Shown here: positions 45,166 through 54,940 of the stretch, piece by piece
Layout of the letters: every line of letters begins with the position of its first letter
Position numbering within the stretch: position 1 is the stretch's first letter
Assembly: GCF_024054565.1 (NCBI RefSeq)
Contig: NZ_JAMXLR010000039.1
Span: 21,320 to 85,319, forward strand
Source: Aeoliella straminimaris
GTDB lineage: Bacteria > Planctomycetota > Planctomycetia > Pirellulales > Lacipirellulaceae
Length of the DNA: 64,000 nt
Direction of reading: 5' to 3'
Notes under the pieces: model-generated
The model's database searches: none
Seen by the model: only the letters and a program-made list of their open reading frames with translations
What the model was told of the DNA's origin: nothing
Translations under genes and position numbers: made by a program

Positions 45166-45807
45166 TTAGCGAGTCTTGCGCCACCCCAGGCCCATGACTA
45201 CCAGCCCCAACAATACGGACCCCATGGTCGCCGGCTCGGGCACCGTGTTCTGGACACGGATATTGTCTACCGTTACCGCCACACCCGAAAGCTCGGCGTT
45301 GTAGATAATTCCAATTTGGAGGTAGCCCCCGTCGGCCGGAATTCCATCAAAGGTGTAGGGCACCGTGGTTGTGTACGTGCCATCCATGTTGTCTACCGTC
45401 GCACCGAACAGTTGATCGAAGTGGTCGTTGTAGTTCAGCCCAACACCGAGCTGAAAGTAACTGCCAGCTTGCAGTGGCGTTGGGAAATCGTGTTCGAACA
45501 CAAATTCGCCCCCTATCCCCAATGCACTTACGAGTTCTGCATTGCCTTGCTGCCCGGGAGAAAAATGGAAGTTGTAGTTACTGCTAGGCAGCAGCGCCAG
45601 CGAACCGGCCGTGCCTGCGACTCCTCCGCCGGCCAGGCCATTAGTGCTGGAACCGTCGAGATCCACACTGTCTTGCGTGGTCGAATTTTCCCAGTCAGTG
45701 AAATCTTCAACCGTGGTAAACAATGTGGTCTGAGCCGATGCCGAAGCGGCTGCGAACACCAGGAGAGCGACAGTCGCAGTCGACCGCCAGCAACGATTGA
45801 TAGTCAT
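45166..45807 (-). CDS. Small exported PEP-CTERM protein
   Basis: The ATG at 45807 has GAGGTG just upstream and gives a signal peptide (MTINRCWRSTATVALLVFAA, cleavage after ASA), so the longer frame from 45885 was rejected. The 213-residue product has a beta-rich body (FTTVEDFTDWENS, LALLPSSNYNFHFSPGQQG, FDGIPADGGYLQIGI) resembling a carbohydrate-binding sandwich. It ends in the sorting tail VPEPATMGSVLLGLVVMG with RKTR. Unlike the neighbouring exported proteins it has no dockerin-like repeat. It is divergent from the ECF sigma gene and separated from it by a hairpin-containing region. Function unknown. Confidence 0.82.
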   Translation of the reverse strand: MTINRCWRSTATVALLVFAAASASAQTTLFTTVEDFTDWENSTTQDSVDLDGSSTNGLAGGGVAGTAGSLALLPSSNYNFHFSPGQQGNAELVSALGIGGEFVFEHDFPTPLQAGSYFQLGVGLNYNDHFDQLFGATVDNMDGTYTTTVPYTFDGIPADGGYLQIGIIYNAELSGVAVTVDNIRVQNTVPEPATMGSVLLGLVVMGLGWRKTR

Positions 45808-46198
45808 GAGCCACACCTCTAAAGAAGTGAAACAAGGAAGAGAGAATACTACCGCTTTGCACAGGGAAGAGCCCTCTGGCACCACCGAGCACCTTTAGCG
45901 CTCGCTAAGATTCGCCTGTTTCTTCGCGGAGTGGTAGTGGTCGCTCCGCGAAGTCCTCCGGTTTTCCGCCTCCGGGTTTCTTGGGTTGTAGAAAAGTTCG
46001 AGTCGTGCACGCCGCCTGGCAGATTCAAACAGCCCTGCGCCGGCACTCATTTCTACTTGAGCCCCTCCGAAGCGAATCTGACGAAAAAAACCTTTTTAAC
46101 ATCAGATTCTCCGAAAATGGGCTCAGTACTTATAATTCGACAGCAATCAAGTACGCCGAGTTCGGCTTGCCGCATAGAGAACCGACTTTTAAATTACC
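45808..46198. other. Divergent gap before the ECF sigma gene
   Basis: No gene was seen. A perfect 10-bp inverted repeat (45922-45931 and 45944-45953) is followed on the plus strand by two CCTCCGG copies. TATAAT at 46131-46136 is a plausible -10 box for the sigma gene, without a good -35. Confidence 0.4.
45922..45953. promoter_or_regulatory. Perfect 10-bp inverted repeat
   Basis: CTTCGCGGAG and CTCCGCGAAG are separated by 12 bases. Without T runs it is not a terminator. Its position in the divergent promoter region suggests a regulator site or leader hairpin for the minus-strand PEP-CTERM gene. Confidence 0.4.
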
Positions 46199-46735
46199 AT
46201 GGAAGTCACCGACTCATTTGATCGCGATCGGCGATTTGTCGATTTGTTAACCTCCCACCAGCGTGATCTGTACGTCTATACCCACACCCTGATGGCTGGC
46301 GATTCGGCTACGGCCGACGTCGTGCAGGATGCCAACGTCGATCTGTGGGCTCATAAGGACGATTACGATCAATCGCGGCCGTTCCTGCCTTGGGCGCTGC
46401 GTTTCGCCTACAACCGTGTGCTTGCCTTTCGCAAGACACGCAGCCGGTCGCGGCTGCTGCTGTCCGACGAGTTTGTGTCCTCCTTGGCCGCTTCGATGGA
46501 CCACAATCCGTTAGAAGCGGATGGGCGGCTCTCGGCGTTGACTCGTTGCCTGGAACACCTGAAGGATGAGCAGCGAACGCTCCTGCAGGAGCGCTATACT
46601 TGCGGCGTTTCGGTGAAGGGACTAGCGGCTCGTCTAAACGCAACTGCGGATCAGATATCCAGCCGTCTGTATCGTCTGCGTAAGGACTTGGGCAGCTGCA
46701 TCGAGCGGCGCATGGCTTCGGAGGCTTCATCATGA
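46199..46735 (+). CDS. ECF sigma factor (planctomycete/verrucomicrobial type)
   Basis: The 178-residue product contains only sigma regions 2 and 4. Region 2 (about residues 12-80) shows LLTSHQRDLYVYTHTLM, ADVVQDANVDLW and RPFLPWALRFAYNRVLAFRK. Region 4 (about 115-168) shows LEHLKDEQRTLLQERY, VKGLAARLNATADQISSRLYRLRKDL. Such small group IV sigma factors redirect RNA polymerase to a few promoters. The gene overlaps the next by four bases (ATGA), so the two are translationally coupled and the partner is expected to act as its regulator. Targets probably include the glycosidase genes downstream, but that is inference from position. Confidence 0.9.
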   Translation: MEVTDSFDRDRRFVDLLTSHQRDLYVYTHTLMAGDSATADVVQDANVDLWAHKDDYDQSRPFLPWALRFAYNRVLAFRKTRSRSRLLLSDEFVSSLAASMDHNPLEADGRLSALTRCLEHLKDEQRTLLQERYTCGVSVKGLAARLNATADQISSRLYRLRKDLGSCIERRMASEASS

Positions 46736-48114
46736 CTAACGGAGCAGATGCTCAACTGATGCACTCATTGGACCGAGTGCTGGAGGAATCGTCCAGCGAC
46801 CAGGAACGCGAGCAGTTTTCGCAATTGCTGGACGAAAATCCAGAGCTGGCCCGACTAGTCATCGATCAGTTGCAAACCGATGCGCTGTTGAAGTGGTCCT
46901 TCTCCCCCAGCCTCCCCAATGTCACCGTGGGCAGCCATGAGGCGGATGAGGCAACTACAGCAGCTTGCTCTCCCGATTCACCAACCCGCGTAGCTCGCCG
47001 TCGCTCTTGGAAGTTTGCAGTCGGAGTCGCGGTGGCAGCTTCGCTGGCAGGCTTGCTGGCGTTCTCATGGTTCAATCAAACAGCGCCCCGCACGCTGGGC
47101 GAAGTGTTGGCATCCAACAACGTGGAGTTTGGCGCCAGCTGCACGGCTATTGGGCCGGATCAGAAGATTACTGCAGGCATTCTGGAAATCACCTCAGGTA
47201 AACTATCGCTCGAGCTATCCAACGGAGTGACAATGTCGCTTCGTGGTCCAACGCAATGCCGTTTCGACTCGGACATGCTGGTCGAACTGGTGCGAGGTCA
47301 GGCCACGGCCGATGTCCCTCGCTGGGCGCGTGGATTTACCATTACTACTTCCGATATCGAAGTGGTGGACCTCGGCACCAGGTTTGGCGTTGCCAAGCTT
47401 GGGGATGCGAATACCGACGTGGTCGTGTTCGAAGGCGAGGTGGATCTCAAGTCGTTGGGCACGGCCGATAAACAGTTCGCCCGTCGGTTGACACAAGGCG
47501 AGGCCGCCAGAATCAACCGCATTGGGAAGATCGAACGGATTTTCCAGGTGCATGGCGAAGCCAACGACGACAGTTGGTCGACACTCGAACCCGATAGCCA
47601 AGATGGTGTGATTGCCGCGGTGTGGGACAACCTCGGCGCGACGAAGAGCGTCAGCTACTACCAAGTGATCCCCCGAGGACTGGATGAGGATGTGCACGCC
47701 TACGTTGATCATCCGCACCAATGGAATGGCCTGACGAGCGAAGGTATACCGCCGCTGCTGCTGGGTGCCGATTACGTTCGCACCGTGAATGACTATCGCT
47801 ATCTGAACGAGTTATCGATCGAGGTAGAGTTCGCTGCTGACGCCACACTGTTCATCATTTACGACGATCGGTCGGAGCTTCCGGACTGGTTGACAAGTCA
47901 ATTTGAAGATACCGGCTTCGACATTGGGCTGGATGAAGATGCCTGGGGAGGGAATCCGACATTCACCGTGGCAGAAGGCCCAGCGGAGAGCATTGACAAC
48001 ACATTTTCGGTCTGGCGACGACCTTGTGCCGCCGGCGAGACAATGACGCTTGGATCGATGCGAGTAGGACGTGAAGCACGAGCAATGTACGGCATCGCCG
48101 CGACGCCTCGCTAG
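46732..48114 (+). CDS. FecR-like membrane protein, probable anti-sigma partner
   Basis: The 460-residue protein has a cytoplasmic N-terminus of about 90 residues (REQFSQLLDENPELARLVIDQL, typical of the zinc-free anti-sigma helical region), one membrane helix (about 94-112, FAVGVAVAASLAGLLAFSWF) and a periplasmic FecR domain. In the latter, GFTITTSDIEVVDLGTRFGV is the diagnostic motif and VVVFEGEVDL follows. A C-terminal region (about 300-460) is beta-rich and Asp-rich and may bind carbohydrate. It overlaps the ECF gene by four bases. FecR-type partners transmit an outside signal to the sigma factor, so this pair may sense polysaccharide. Confidence 0.85.
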   Translation: MTNGADAQLMHSLDRVLEESSSDQEREQFSQLLDENPELARLVIDQLQTDALLKWSFSPSLPNVTVGSHEADEATTAACSPDSPTRVARRRSWKFAVGVAVAASLAGLLAFSWFNQTAPRTLGEVLASNNVEFGASCTAIGPDQKITAGILEITSGKLSLELSNGVTMSLRGPTQCRFDSDMLVELVRGQATADVPRWARGFTITTSDIEVVDLGTRFGVAKLGDANTDVVVFEGEVDLKSLGTADKQFARRLTQGEAARINRIGKIERIFQVHGEANDDSWSTLEPDSQDGVIAAVWDNLGATKSVSYYQVIPRGLDEDVHAYVDHPHQWNGLTSEGIPPLLLGADYVRTVNDYRYLNELSIEVEFAADATLFIIYDDRSELPDWLTSQFEDTGFDIGLDEDAWGGNPTFTVAEGPAESIDNTFSVWRRPCAAGETMTLGSMRVGREARAMYGIAATPR

Positions 48115-48195
48115 CCGGCTTGCTGATTCTTACCGATCCTGCTCAGCAATTACCACTCGCGTTGGCCGAATATAAACCGCACTAGCAGCGTACCA

Positions 48196-50619
48196 ATGAC
48201 GAACACCTCTTCGCCTATTTGGCTTTTGAAGACAGGCGGCCTGCTGACTGCATTACTTTCAACGGTCCTTACGCATGTTTCACAGGGGGAACATCGCCTA
48301 GGAGACCGCGTGGACGTTGCCGAGGAGTTTCGCGAACTCGGCAACGTCCACTTTGTTGGAACACGGCTAGCCGACTTCGACGCCTCGACTGGCCGCGGAC
48401 ACATCGAGTGGCAGCGCTACGTGCGTCAGCCCAGCTTGTCGTTCAACAAGCTGGACTTTCCGCTGGTACGAGGCGCCAGCACCGAGTTTCCCGAGAGTGA
48501 ATACGAGCGCGATCCCCAACTGCCTTTCGAAGTATCGGTGGTGAGCCCTCGGACGTTTCGCCTGCGTTTCCACTCGCGGGCTATCGATGTAGATCGCACT
48601 CCCTCGCTGATGCTCGCCGGACCGGTTCCCGCTGACAAGGCCCCGCAGGTGTCGCAGTCGGAGGAAGCCATCACCCTATCGACGTCGTCGGCTGCACTTC
48701 GCATCGAGCGTGATCCATGGCGGATAGTCCTCTGCGACGCACTGGGAAACGAGCTCACCCGCACACGATCGCTCAACGACCCGCCGTCGTTTACGCCGTC
48801 GACGCCATTTTCGTTCATTCGACGCGAGAAGGACCTGACCCGCCTATTCGCCTGCGCCACGACCTTGAAGTACGACGAACAGATCTTCGGTTGTGGCGAG
48901 TCGTTCACCCGCTTCAATAAGCGAGGGCAACGTGTCATTGCGATGACACGCGATGCGCTGGGAGCCCAATCGGAGCGGATGTACAAACCTATTCCCTTCT
49001 ACATGACAAGCGCGGGCTACGGCGTGTTCGTTCACACTAGCACGCCGGTGTCGTTCGATTTTGGCAAGCAATTCGATGGCACCAACATCGCGTACACAGG
49101 GGACGAAACGCTCGACCTGTTCCTGTTTGTGGGGTCTCCCAAACAGATCCTGGCCGAATACACGAGCCTTACGGGCCGCAGTCCCATGCCCCCGGCCTGG
49201 TCGTTTGGCCTGTGGATGAGTCGCATCACCTACAATAGCGCCGCTGAGCTGCGGGATGTCGCCACCAAGCTGCGTGAGTATCAGATCCCTTGCGATGTTA
49301 TCCACCTCGACACGGGTTGGTTCTCGCAAGACTGGCAGTGCGATTTTGAGTTTGACTCCGAGCGATTCCCGGATCCCGCGAAGATGATCAGCGACCTGCG
49401 CGATCAGGGGCTTCGCCTATCGCTCTGGCAGCTTCCCTACTTCACGCCCAAGAATCCGCTGTACCAGGAAGCAGCCCAGGCGGGTCTATTCGTGAAGAGC
49501 CAAAACGGGAAGCTTCCCGCCGAAGACGGAGTACTCGACTTCAGCAATCCGGAAACGGTCGAGTGGTACCAGGAGAAGATACGCAATCTCCTGCGGCTAG
49601 GCGTGGCGGTGATCAAGGTCGACTTTGGAGAGGACGCTCCGCTCGACGGGCTCTATGCCTCAGGGCGAACTGGATGGTACGAACGCAATCTTTATCCGCT
49701 TAGATATAACCAGTTGGTGTCCGACCTGACGTACGACACCACCGACGAACGTTTAATCTGGGCACGCAGCGCCTGGGCCGGAAGCCAACGTTACCCCCTG
49801 CATTGGGGCGGCGATGCCGAAAACTCCTACTCGGCCATGGCGGCGTCGCTGCGAGCGGGGCTATCGTTCGGACTGTCTGGCTTTACCTACTGGAGCCACG
49901 ACGCCGGTGGATTCGTCAATGCGCCAGACAAAGAACTCTACGCCCGCTGGCTCGCCATGGCGGCGCTGAGTTCGCACACTCGTTGCCATGGCGCTCCGCC
50001 ACGCGAACCGTGGCTGATAGACGACGAGTTTGTTGATCTATTTCGCCGCACTATCGCCATGCGCTACCGATTGCTGCCCTATCTGTTGTCGGAGGCCGCT
50101 GCCAGCTCCGAAGCAGGGCTGCCCTTGTTGCGGCCGCTTTTCGTTGAGTACCCACACGATCGCACCAGTTGGCTGATCGATGATCAGTATCTACTGGGCA
50201 GTAAGCTCCTGGTCGCCCCGCTGTTTGCTGACACGGAATCTCGAGACGTCTACCTGCCGCCGGGCCGCTGGGTTGATTACCAGACCGGGAACGCCTTTGA
50301 AGGCCCCGGTTGGCATCCGATCACCGCCGGCGAAATTCCAATCGTGGTGCTGGTCCCGGAGGGAACACTACTCGCACACGCCGAACTCGCCCAGCATACT
50401 GGAGATATCGACTGGTCGCACCTCGACGTGGTGTTGTACGGCAAGCCCAACGACAAATCTGTCGCCACAATTCACTTGCCTGGACGAAAGTCGATGACAA
50501 TGCGTGTCGAACCACCGGGCGATGGAATTCGCGATGAACTTCAGCTCTTGCTCGATTCGGCAGGCAACGCGGTAGAATGTCGCTTGAAGCAGGTGCCGGG
50601 AGCTCCCCCAACCGATTGA
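48196..50619 (+). CDS. GH31 glycosidase (alpha-xylosidase/alpha-glucosidase type)
   Basis: The 807-residue protein has an N-terminal hydrophobic segment (about 8-25) suggesting export. The GH31 core has IPFYMTSAGYGVFVHTS, PPAWSFGLWMSR, the nucleophile motif VIKVDFGED with Asp476, and WGGDAENSYSAM with candidate acid/base Asp540. The C-terminal sandwich ends near VLVPEGTLLAHAE. The DFGED form and overall layout are closest to YicI-like alpha-xylosidases, as opposed to classic maltases (which have W.DMNE). It follows the ECF-FecR pair by 81 bases, and the GH2 gene begins 17 bases after its stop, so the set is likely expressed together. Confidence 0.9.
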   Translation: MTNTSSPIWLLKTGGLLTALLSTVLTHVSQGEHRLGDRVDVAEEFRELGNVHFVGTRLADFDASTGRGHIEWQRYVRQPSLSFNKLDFPLVRGASTEFPESEYERDPQLPFEVSVVSPRTFRLRFHSRAIDVDRTPSLMLAGPVPADKAPQVSQSEEAITLSTSSAALRIERDPWRIVLCDALGNELTRTRSLNDPPSFTPSTPFSFIRREKDLTRLFACATTLKYDEQIFGCGESFTRFNKRGQRVIAMTRDALGAQSERMYKPIPFYMTSAGYGVFVHTSTPVSFDFGKQFDGTNIAYTGDETLDLFLFVGSPKQILAEYTSLTGRSPMPPAWSFGLWMSRITYNSAAELRDVATKLREYQIPCDVIHLDTGWFSQDWQCDFEFDSERFPDPAKMISDLRDQGLRLSLWQLPYFTPKNPLYQEAAQAGLFVKSQNGKLPAEDGVLDFSNPETVEWYQEKIRNLLRLGVAVIKVDFGEDAPLDGLYASGRTGWYERNLYPLRYNQLVSDLTYDTTDERLIWARSAWAGSQRYPLHWGGDAENSYSAMAASLRAGLSFGLSGFTYWSHDAGGFVNAPDKELYARWLAMAALSSHTRCHGAPPREPWLIDDEFVDLFRRTIAMRYRLLPYLLSEAAASSEAGLPLLRPLFVEYPHDRTSWLIDDQYLLGSKLLVAPLFADTESRDVYLPPGRWVDYQTGNAFEGPGWHPITAGEIPIVVLVPEGTLLAHAELAQHTGDIDWSHLDVVLYGKPNDKSVATIHLPGRKSMTMRVEPPGDGIRDELQLLLDSAGNAVECRLKQVPGAPPTD

Positions 50620-50636
50620 ACTCAGCAGGCAAGGCG

Positions 50637-53492
50637 ATGCACATCACTTCTCTTCACACTCGGACAGTCCTTCACCTCGCGATGCTAGTCCTCACCGGGA
50701 TCGGTGTAGTCACCCCCAGTGCACAGGGTACGACGCGCGATTTCAATCGCGGCTGGAAGTTTCACCTGGGAGATGTTCCAGACGCCCAGGAGCGAACTTG
50801 TGACGATACCGACTGGGAGATCGTGCGAACCCCACACGACTGGGCCATTGCTGGCCCCTTTGATCCCGATGAGCACGGATATGCAGGAAAACTGCCCTGG
50901 CGAGGCATTGGGTGGTATCGGAAGTGGATGACGGTCGATCGAAGTCACGAAGGCTCGCAGGTCTACCTCGATTTTGACGGGGTCATGTCGTCTCCAAAGG
51001 TCTACGTGAATGGAAAACTGGCCGGTGAGTGGGACTATGGTTACACCCCGTTCCGAATAGATATCACTCCCTTCATTCAGTTCGGCCGGGCGAATGTCGT
51101 TGCTATTTGTGTTGACAACCGTCGGCACGGTACGCGGTGGTACCCGGGGGCGGGAATCTACCGGAACGTCTCCCTGGTGGTCAGCCCGCCGGTCCATCTG
51201 GCACATGGCGGGACGCAAATCACCACTCCCGCCATCGCTGGCGAGCAGGCGACCGTGGAGGTCTCGAACGAGATCGATAGTTTCTTGAAGATCGACCAAC
51301 CGGTGGACGTGGAGGTGACAATTCGCGAGCCGAGTGGCGCAGAGATTCACCGTCGGCGTATGGCCAAAGTGTCCGCGGCGGGAGAGCGCGTTTCTGTAGC
51401 ACACGAGTTTACCATCGACCAACCAGCTCTCTGGGATGTGGATACTCCGAACAACTATCTCTGCGTCACGGAACTACGCGTGCAAGACCAGGTAGTCGAG
51501 CGTCGCTACACAACATTCGGCATTCGCTCATTTCAGTTCACAGCCGATGATGGCTTCCATTTGAATGGTCGGCGCGTCAATCTGCGGGGCGTGAACCTGC
51601 ATCACGGCCTGGGCGCTCTGGGGGCCGCATTCAACAAGCGTGCTATGCGGCGGCGACTCGAACTGCTGCAGGACATGGGGGTCAACGCCATTCGCACCAG
51701 CCACAACCCGCCGGCGTCCGAACTGCTCGACTTGTGTGACGAGATGGGCATCCTGGTGTGGGACGAGTTGTTCGACAAATGGGACGAAACGGCAGGACGG
51801 CACGATGGCAATCCCCCCTTCGAGCAGTACGTTGCTCGACACGCCGAAAACTTCATTCGCCGCGACCGCAATCATCCCTCAGTGGTCGTGTGGTCGATCG
51901 GCAATGAGATCAGCAATCAACCTCATTCGCCTGAAGGCAAGTCGCGCGATCGCGTCCGCCTGGCACGAGCAGAATTCTTGCGTCATGACGACACCCGGCC
52001 GGTGGGGATTGGCTGTCATATTCCCGATACGGCCAAGACCGACATCCTTGCGGACCTTGATGTCGTGGGCTGGAACTACCAACAGCGGTATGACAAGTTC
52101 CGCCGGGCATTCCCAGAGATCCCCATAATCTACAGCGAGACAGCCTCGGCCTTGAGTAGTCGTGGCCAGTACCGCCTGCCGCTGCCCAGTGACAAATGCG
52201 ACTACGGAACCGATGGGCAGCTCTCGGCCTACGAATTGCTGGCGGCTCCCTGGGCCGATATTCCGGAGATCGAGTTCCATCGCTTGAAGCGTGACAAGTT
52301 CCTGGCGGGCGAGTTCGTTTGGACCGGGTTCGATTACCTGGGAGAACCCACGCCATTCGAGCAGGATTCACGCAGCTCCTATTTTGGTATTTTCGACCTG
52401 GTAGGTTTCCCCAAGGATCGCTTCTACCTGTACCGCAGCGTGTGGCGTCCCGACACCCCGACCCTGCACATTGCGCCTCACTGGAATTGGCCGGGCCACG
52501 AAGGCCAACGGGTGCCGGTAATGGTCTACACCAATGGTGATTCGGCTGAGTTGTTCCTCAACGGAAAGTCGCTCGGCGTTCGTAACAAAGGTGAGGCCCC
52601 TCCGCAGCCGATCAACCTGATCGAATCAGCAACCATCAAAGTCAGTTCTTCAAATTCGGAAGCCCTGACTTCGCTTGTCGATGTAGATCCGCAAGGTTGG
52701 TGTGCCGAGCAGTCCGATGCTGCCCCACGTCTGACGGCCGATCTCGGAGAGATTCGCCCTCTGCGGTCCGTTGCCATTCAGTTTCCGAAGGAGTCGAAGA
52801 ACTATGAGTACACGATGGAAGTATCTCGCGATGGCCACGATTGGACCACCGTTGTCGACCAGAAGTCGAGCCAGCACCCCAAGTGGGGTGGCGTGAAGGA
52901 GGCTATCCATCAGCTAGACAGCTCCGCACGGTATCTGCGATTGCAGTTTGGGCCTTTGGCCGACGGCATCGAACCCTCCATCGAGACGATGCGAGCCTAC
53001 TCTGAGGCCGTAGAGTCATCCTACTTCCAGCAGACGTATGACTATCGCTTGCGATGGAATGATGTGCGGTACGAGCCAGGTGAACTGCGGGCCGTGGCCT
53101 ACAATGATGGCAAGGAGATCGCCGAACAAATCCTCCGCACTGCCGGACCAGCAAGCGCACTGGCTCTCACGCCCGACCGCAACGAAGTGCTTTCCGATGG
53201 CATCGACATGGTCTTCATCGCCATCCGAGCCGTCGACGAGAACGGCGTATTTAACGAATTGGCCGAGAACAAAGTGAGCATCTCCGTGCAAGGCCCGGGC
53301 ACCTTGGAAGCAACCGCTAATGGCGACCCGACCTCGATGGAGTCGTTCCATTCCTCACAGGTTCAATTGTTCGCAGGCAAAGCGATGGCCATCATTCGAC
53401 CCAAGGAAGGCCTCGGCGGTACGATCACTGTTCGCGTGGAGTCCGAAGGACTCGAGCCGGCCCAAGTGACGCTGGAATCGGGTAGGGAGTAG
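50637..53492 (+). CDS. GH2 beta-galactosidase-like enzyme with discoidin-like insert
   Basis: The ATG at 50637 (951 residues) gives a signal peptide (to about residue 30); an earlier start at 50577 would overlap the GH31 gene. The GH2 layout is complete. The sugar-binding N-domain has FNRGWKFHLGD, TPHDWAIAGP, GWYRKWM and GAGIYRNV. The TIM barrel has RGVNLHHGLG, RTSHNPP, WSIGNE (acid/base Glu424) and IIYSETASA (nucleophile Glu501). A DUF4982-type sandwich follows. Between two C-terminal modules lies an F5/8C discoidin-like domain (about 645-770, with VDPQGWCAEQS, ARYLRLQFG). Likely acts on beta-galactosides or related sugars of a complex glycan, with the GH31 and sulfatase genes. Confidence 0.92.
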   Translation: MHITSLHTRTVLHLAMLVLTGIGVVTPSAQGTTRDFNRGWKFHLGDVPDAQERTCDDTDWEIVRTPHDWAIAGPFDPDEHGYAGKLPWRGIGWYRKWMTVDRSHEGSQVYLDFDGVMSSPKVYVNGKLAGEWDYGYTPFRIDITPFIQFGRANVVAICVDNRRHGTRWYPGAGIYRNVSLVVSPPVHLAHGGTQITTPAIAGEQATVEVSNEIDSFLKIDQPVDVEVTIREPSGAEIHRRRMAKVSAAGERVSVAHEFTIDQPALWDVDTPNNYLCVTELRVQDQVVERRYTTFGIRSFQFTADDGFHLNGRRVNLRGVNLHHGLGALGAAFNKRAMRRRLELLQDMGVNAIRTSHNPPASELLDLCDEMGILVWDELFDKWDETAGRHDGNPPFEQYVARHAENFIRRDRNHPSVVVWSIGNEISNQPHSPEGKSRDRVRLARAEFLRHDDTRPVGIGCHIPDTAKTDILADLDVVGWNYQQRYDKFRRAFPEIPIIYSETASALSSRGQYRLPLPSDKCDYGTDGQLSAYELLAAPWADIPEIEFHRLKRDKFLAGEFVWTGFDYLGEPTPFEQDSRSSYFGIFDLVGFPKDRFYLYRSVWRPDTPTLHIAPHWNWPGHEGQRVPVMVYTNGDSAELFLNGKSLGVRNKGEAPPQPINLIESATIKVSSSNSEALTSLVDVDPQGWCAEQSDAAPRLTADLGEIRPLRSVAIQFPKESKNYEYTMEVSRDGHDWTTVVDQKSSQHPKWGGVKEAIHQLDSSARYLRLQFGPLADGIEPSIETMRAYSEAVESSYFQQTYDYRLRWNDVRYEPGELRAVAYNDGKEIAEQILRTAGPASALALTPDRNEVLSDGIDMVFIAIRAVDENGVFNELAENKVSISVQGPGTLEATANGDPTSMESFHSSQVQLFAGKAMAIIRPKEGLGGTITVRVESEGLEPAQVTLESGRE

Positions 53493-53560
53493 CAAGCGCA
53501 GGGGCCCGGCTACACCAGCAGTCACTCGAAGTGGCCCACTTCTCTCCCTCCGCGTCGAAA

Positions 53561-54940
53561 CTATGGCATGGCCCCCGTCGCCGGCGGGTTTCTGCGAATG
53601 GAGATGTGGTTTCGATAGGTCCCGCTTCGGTGACCTACGCACTCCCAACCGCGCCCCACCGAAGTTGCAGCCAGCGTTACCCAGATTTGAATCTCTGAGT
53701 CTTTGCGTGACCCGAGCCGCTGAAACTCGATTGCGTTGACAGGCACACCCCATCCCGCTGTGGGCGAAATCGCCGTACTGAGCTGCGACGACCAATCCTC
53801 GAGAACCACCGTAGCGATCTGCTGGCGATGGTCGCGGACCACTAATTCGAGGGGGGCGCCATCCCGCATGGGCCCTGAAGCCAACAGTCGGAACGGTCCT
53901 TTCTCGCCAGAACTCGCTTCGACGACGCGGAATGTACTGTCTGCGTCTAAATACGCAAAACGTGCGGGCCGCCCTGTGGGATAATCGGCAGGCAGTACGT
54001 CGATGTGGGTGTCTCCGCAGGGAGAGAATGCGAGAGAGATGTCTCGGTGCCCGGTGATAGAGACGACGCAGAACGAATTCAGATGAGAATACGTTGCTTG
54101 CTTCACGATCGTGGACGCCTTGAGCTCCACTCGCCCACCGATATTCGGCTTATCTATCCGAATGGACGATCCGTCGGTATACGCACAATGGCAACCATCC
54201 TGATCGACAATGCAACTGCTGACCTTCCGATCACTGTTTCGGAGCGGTGCGAGTATCGACCAGAAACCGTCTTGCGTCGTACGGTCAAAGGTCAACAAGG
54301 GAGAGATATGAAGATTTGCGTTACCGCACTCTGCCGAGAGTTCCGCCATGGCGGGATGAAAGTTGTTTCCCTCCCCAAGCTGCACCAGTGGCGAATTATG
54401 CGACGATAGATCTACCTCCGACAAACCGGAGGTTACGCTGGAGGCGGGCCTTGTACTGGGACGAGCAGGCACCTGTGCCCAAACTGCAAAAGCCCCGATG
54501 GCCCCACCAGCGATCACGGCCGATATCCAGACCATTGCTCTGAGTTGAGCCACCCGAAAGATGGCGATGCCTCCAACAAGTAGTAGCACCGCGGGAAACA
54601 CACCCGCCAGCCACAGCCGCTCCAGGCTAACTGGAAAAAGCAAACGCCCGGTTAGAGCCAATGCCCCCCATGCGGCTGCACATCCTGCAAGGCTGATGGC
54701 CGGAATCTTGTGTTGGTGCCTCAACGCTGCCACGAGGGAAGCAAGCAGACATAGCATGACCGCCAACGGAACAGCGGTATTCAGCCAGAATCGACAGTGA
54801 GTAAGCGGAAACCCTTTTGGACTCAACCACCAGTAGAAGGATACAACGACCAGATGCGCGGCTAGAGCAGTTTCCACGAAGATCCGGCTGAGGACTCCAA
54901 CCCTTACCCGGTTGACTTCGGAAACGATGGACTCACGCAC
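53561..54940 (-). CDS. Membrane protein of unknown function
   Basis: The 459-residue frame starts with GTG at 54940; the frame is closed by a stop a few codons upstream, so any start must lie here or later. The first 155 residues contain five hydrophobic segments (around 18-38, 52-72, 78-98, 105-126, 134-154). The remaining 300 residues are soluble and beta-rich, with scattered Cys (CGNANLHIS, CIVDQDGCHC). No family was recognised. The protein shares a strand and a short gap with the GGDEF gene upstream. Its role cannot be predicted from the sequence. Confidence 0.7.
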   Translation of the reverse strand: MRESIVSEVNRVRVGVLSRIFVETALAAHLVVVSFYWWLSPKGFPLTHCRFWLNTAVPLAVMLCLLASLVAALRHQHKIPAISLAGCAAAWGALALTGRLLFPVSLERLWLAGVFPAVLLLVGGIAIFRVAQLRAMVWISAVIAGGAIGAFAVWAQVPARPSTRPASSVTSGLSEVDLSSHNSPLVQLGEGNNFHPAMAELSAECGNANLHISPLLTFDRTTQDGFWSILAPLRNSDRKVSSCIVDQDGCHCAYTDGSSIRIDKPNIGGRVELKASTIVKQATYSHLNSFCVVSITGHRDISLAFSPCGDTHIDVLPADYPTGRPARFAYLDADSTFRVVEASSGEKGPFRLLASGPMRDGAPLELVVRDHRQQIATVVLEDWSSQLSTAISPTAGWGVPVNAIEFQRLGSRKDSEIQIWVTLAATSVGRGWECVGHRSGTYRNHISIRRNPPATGAMP

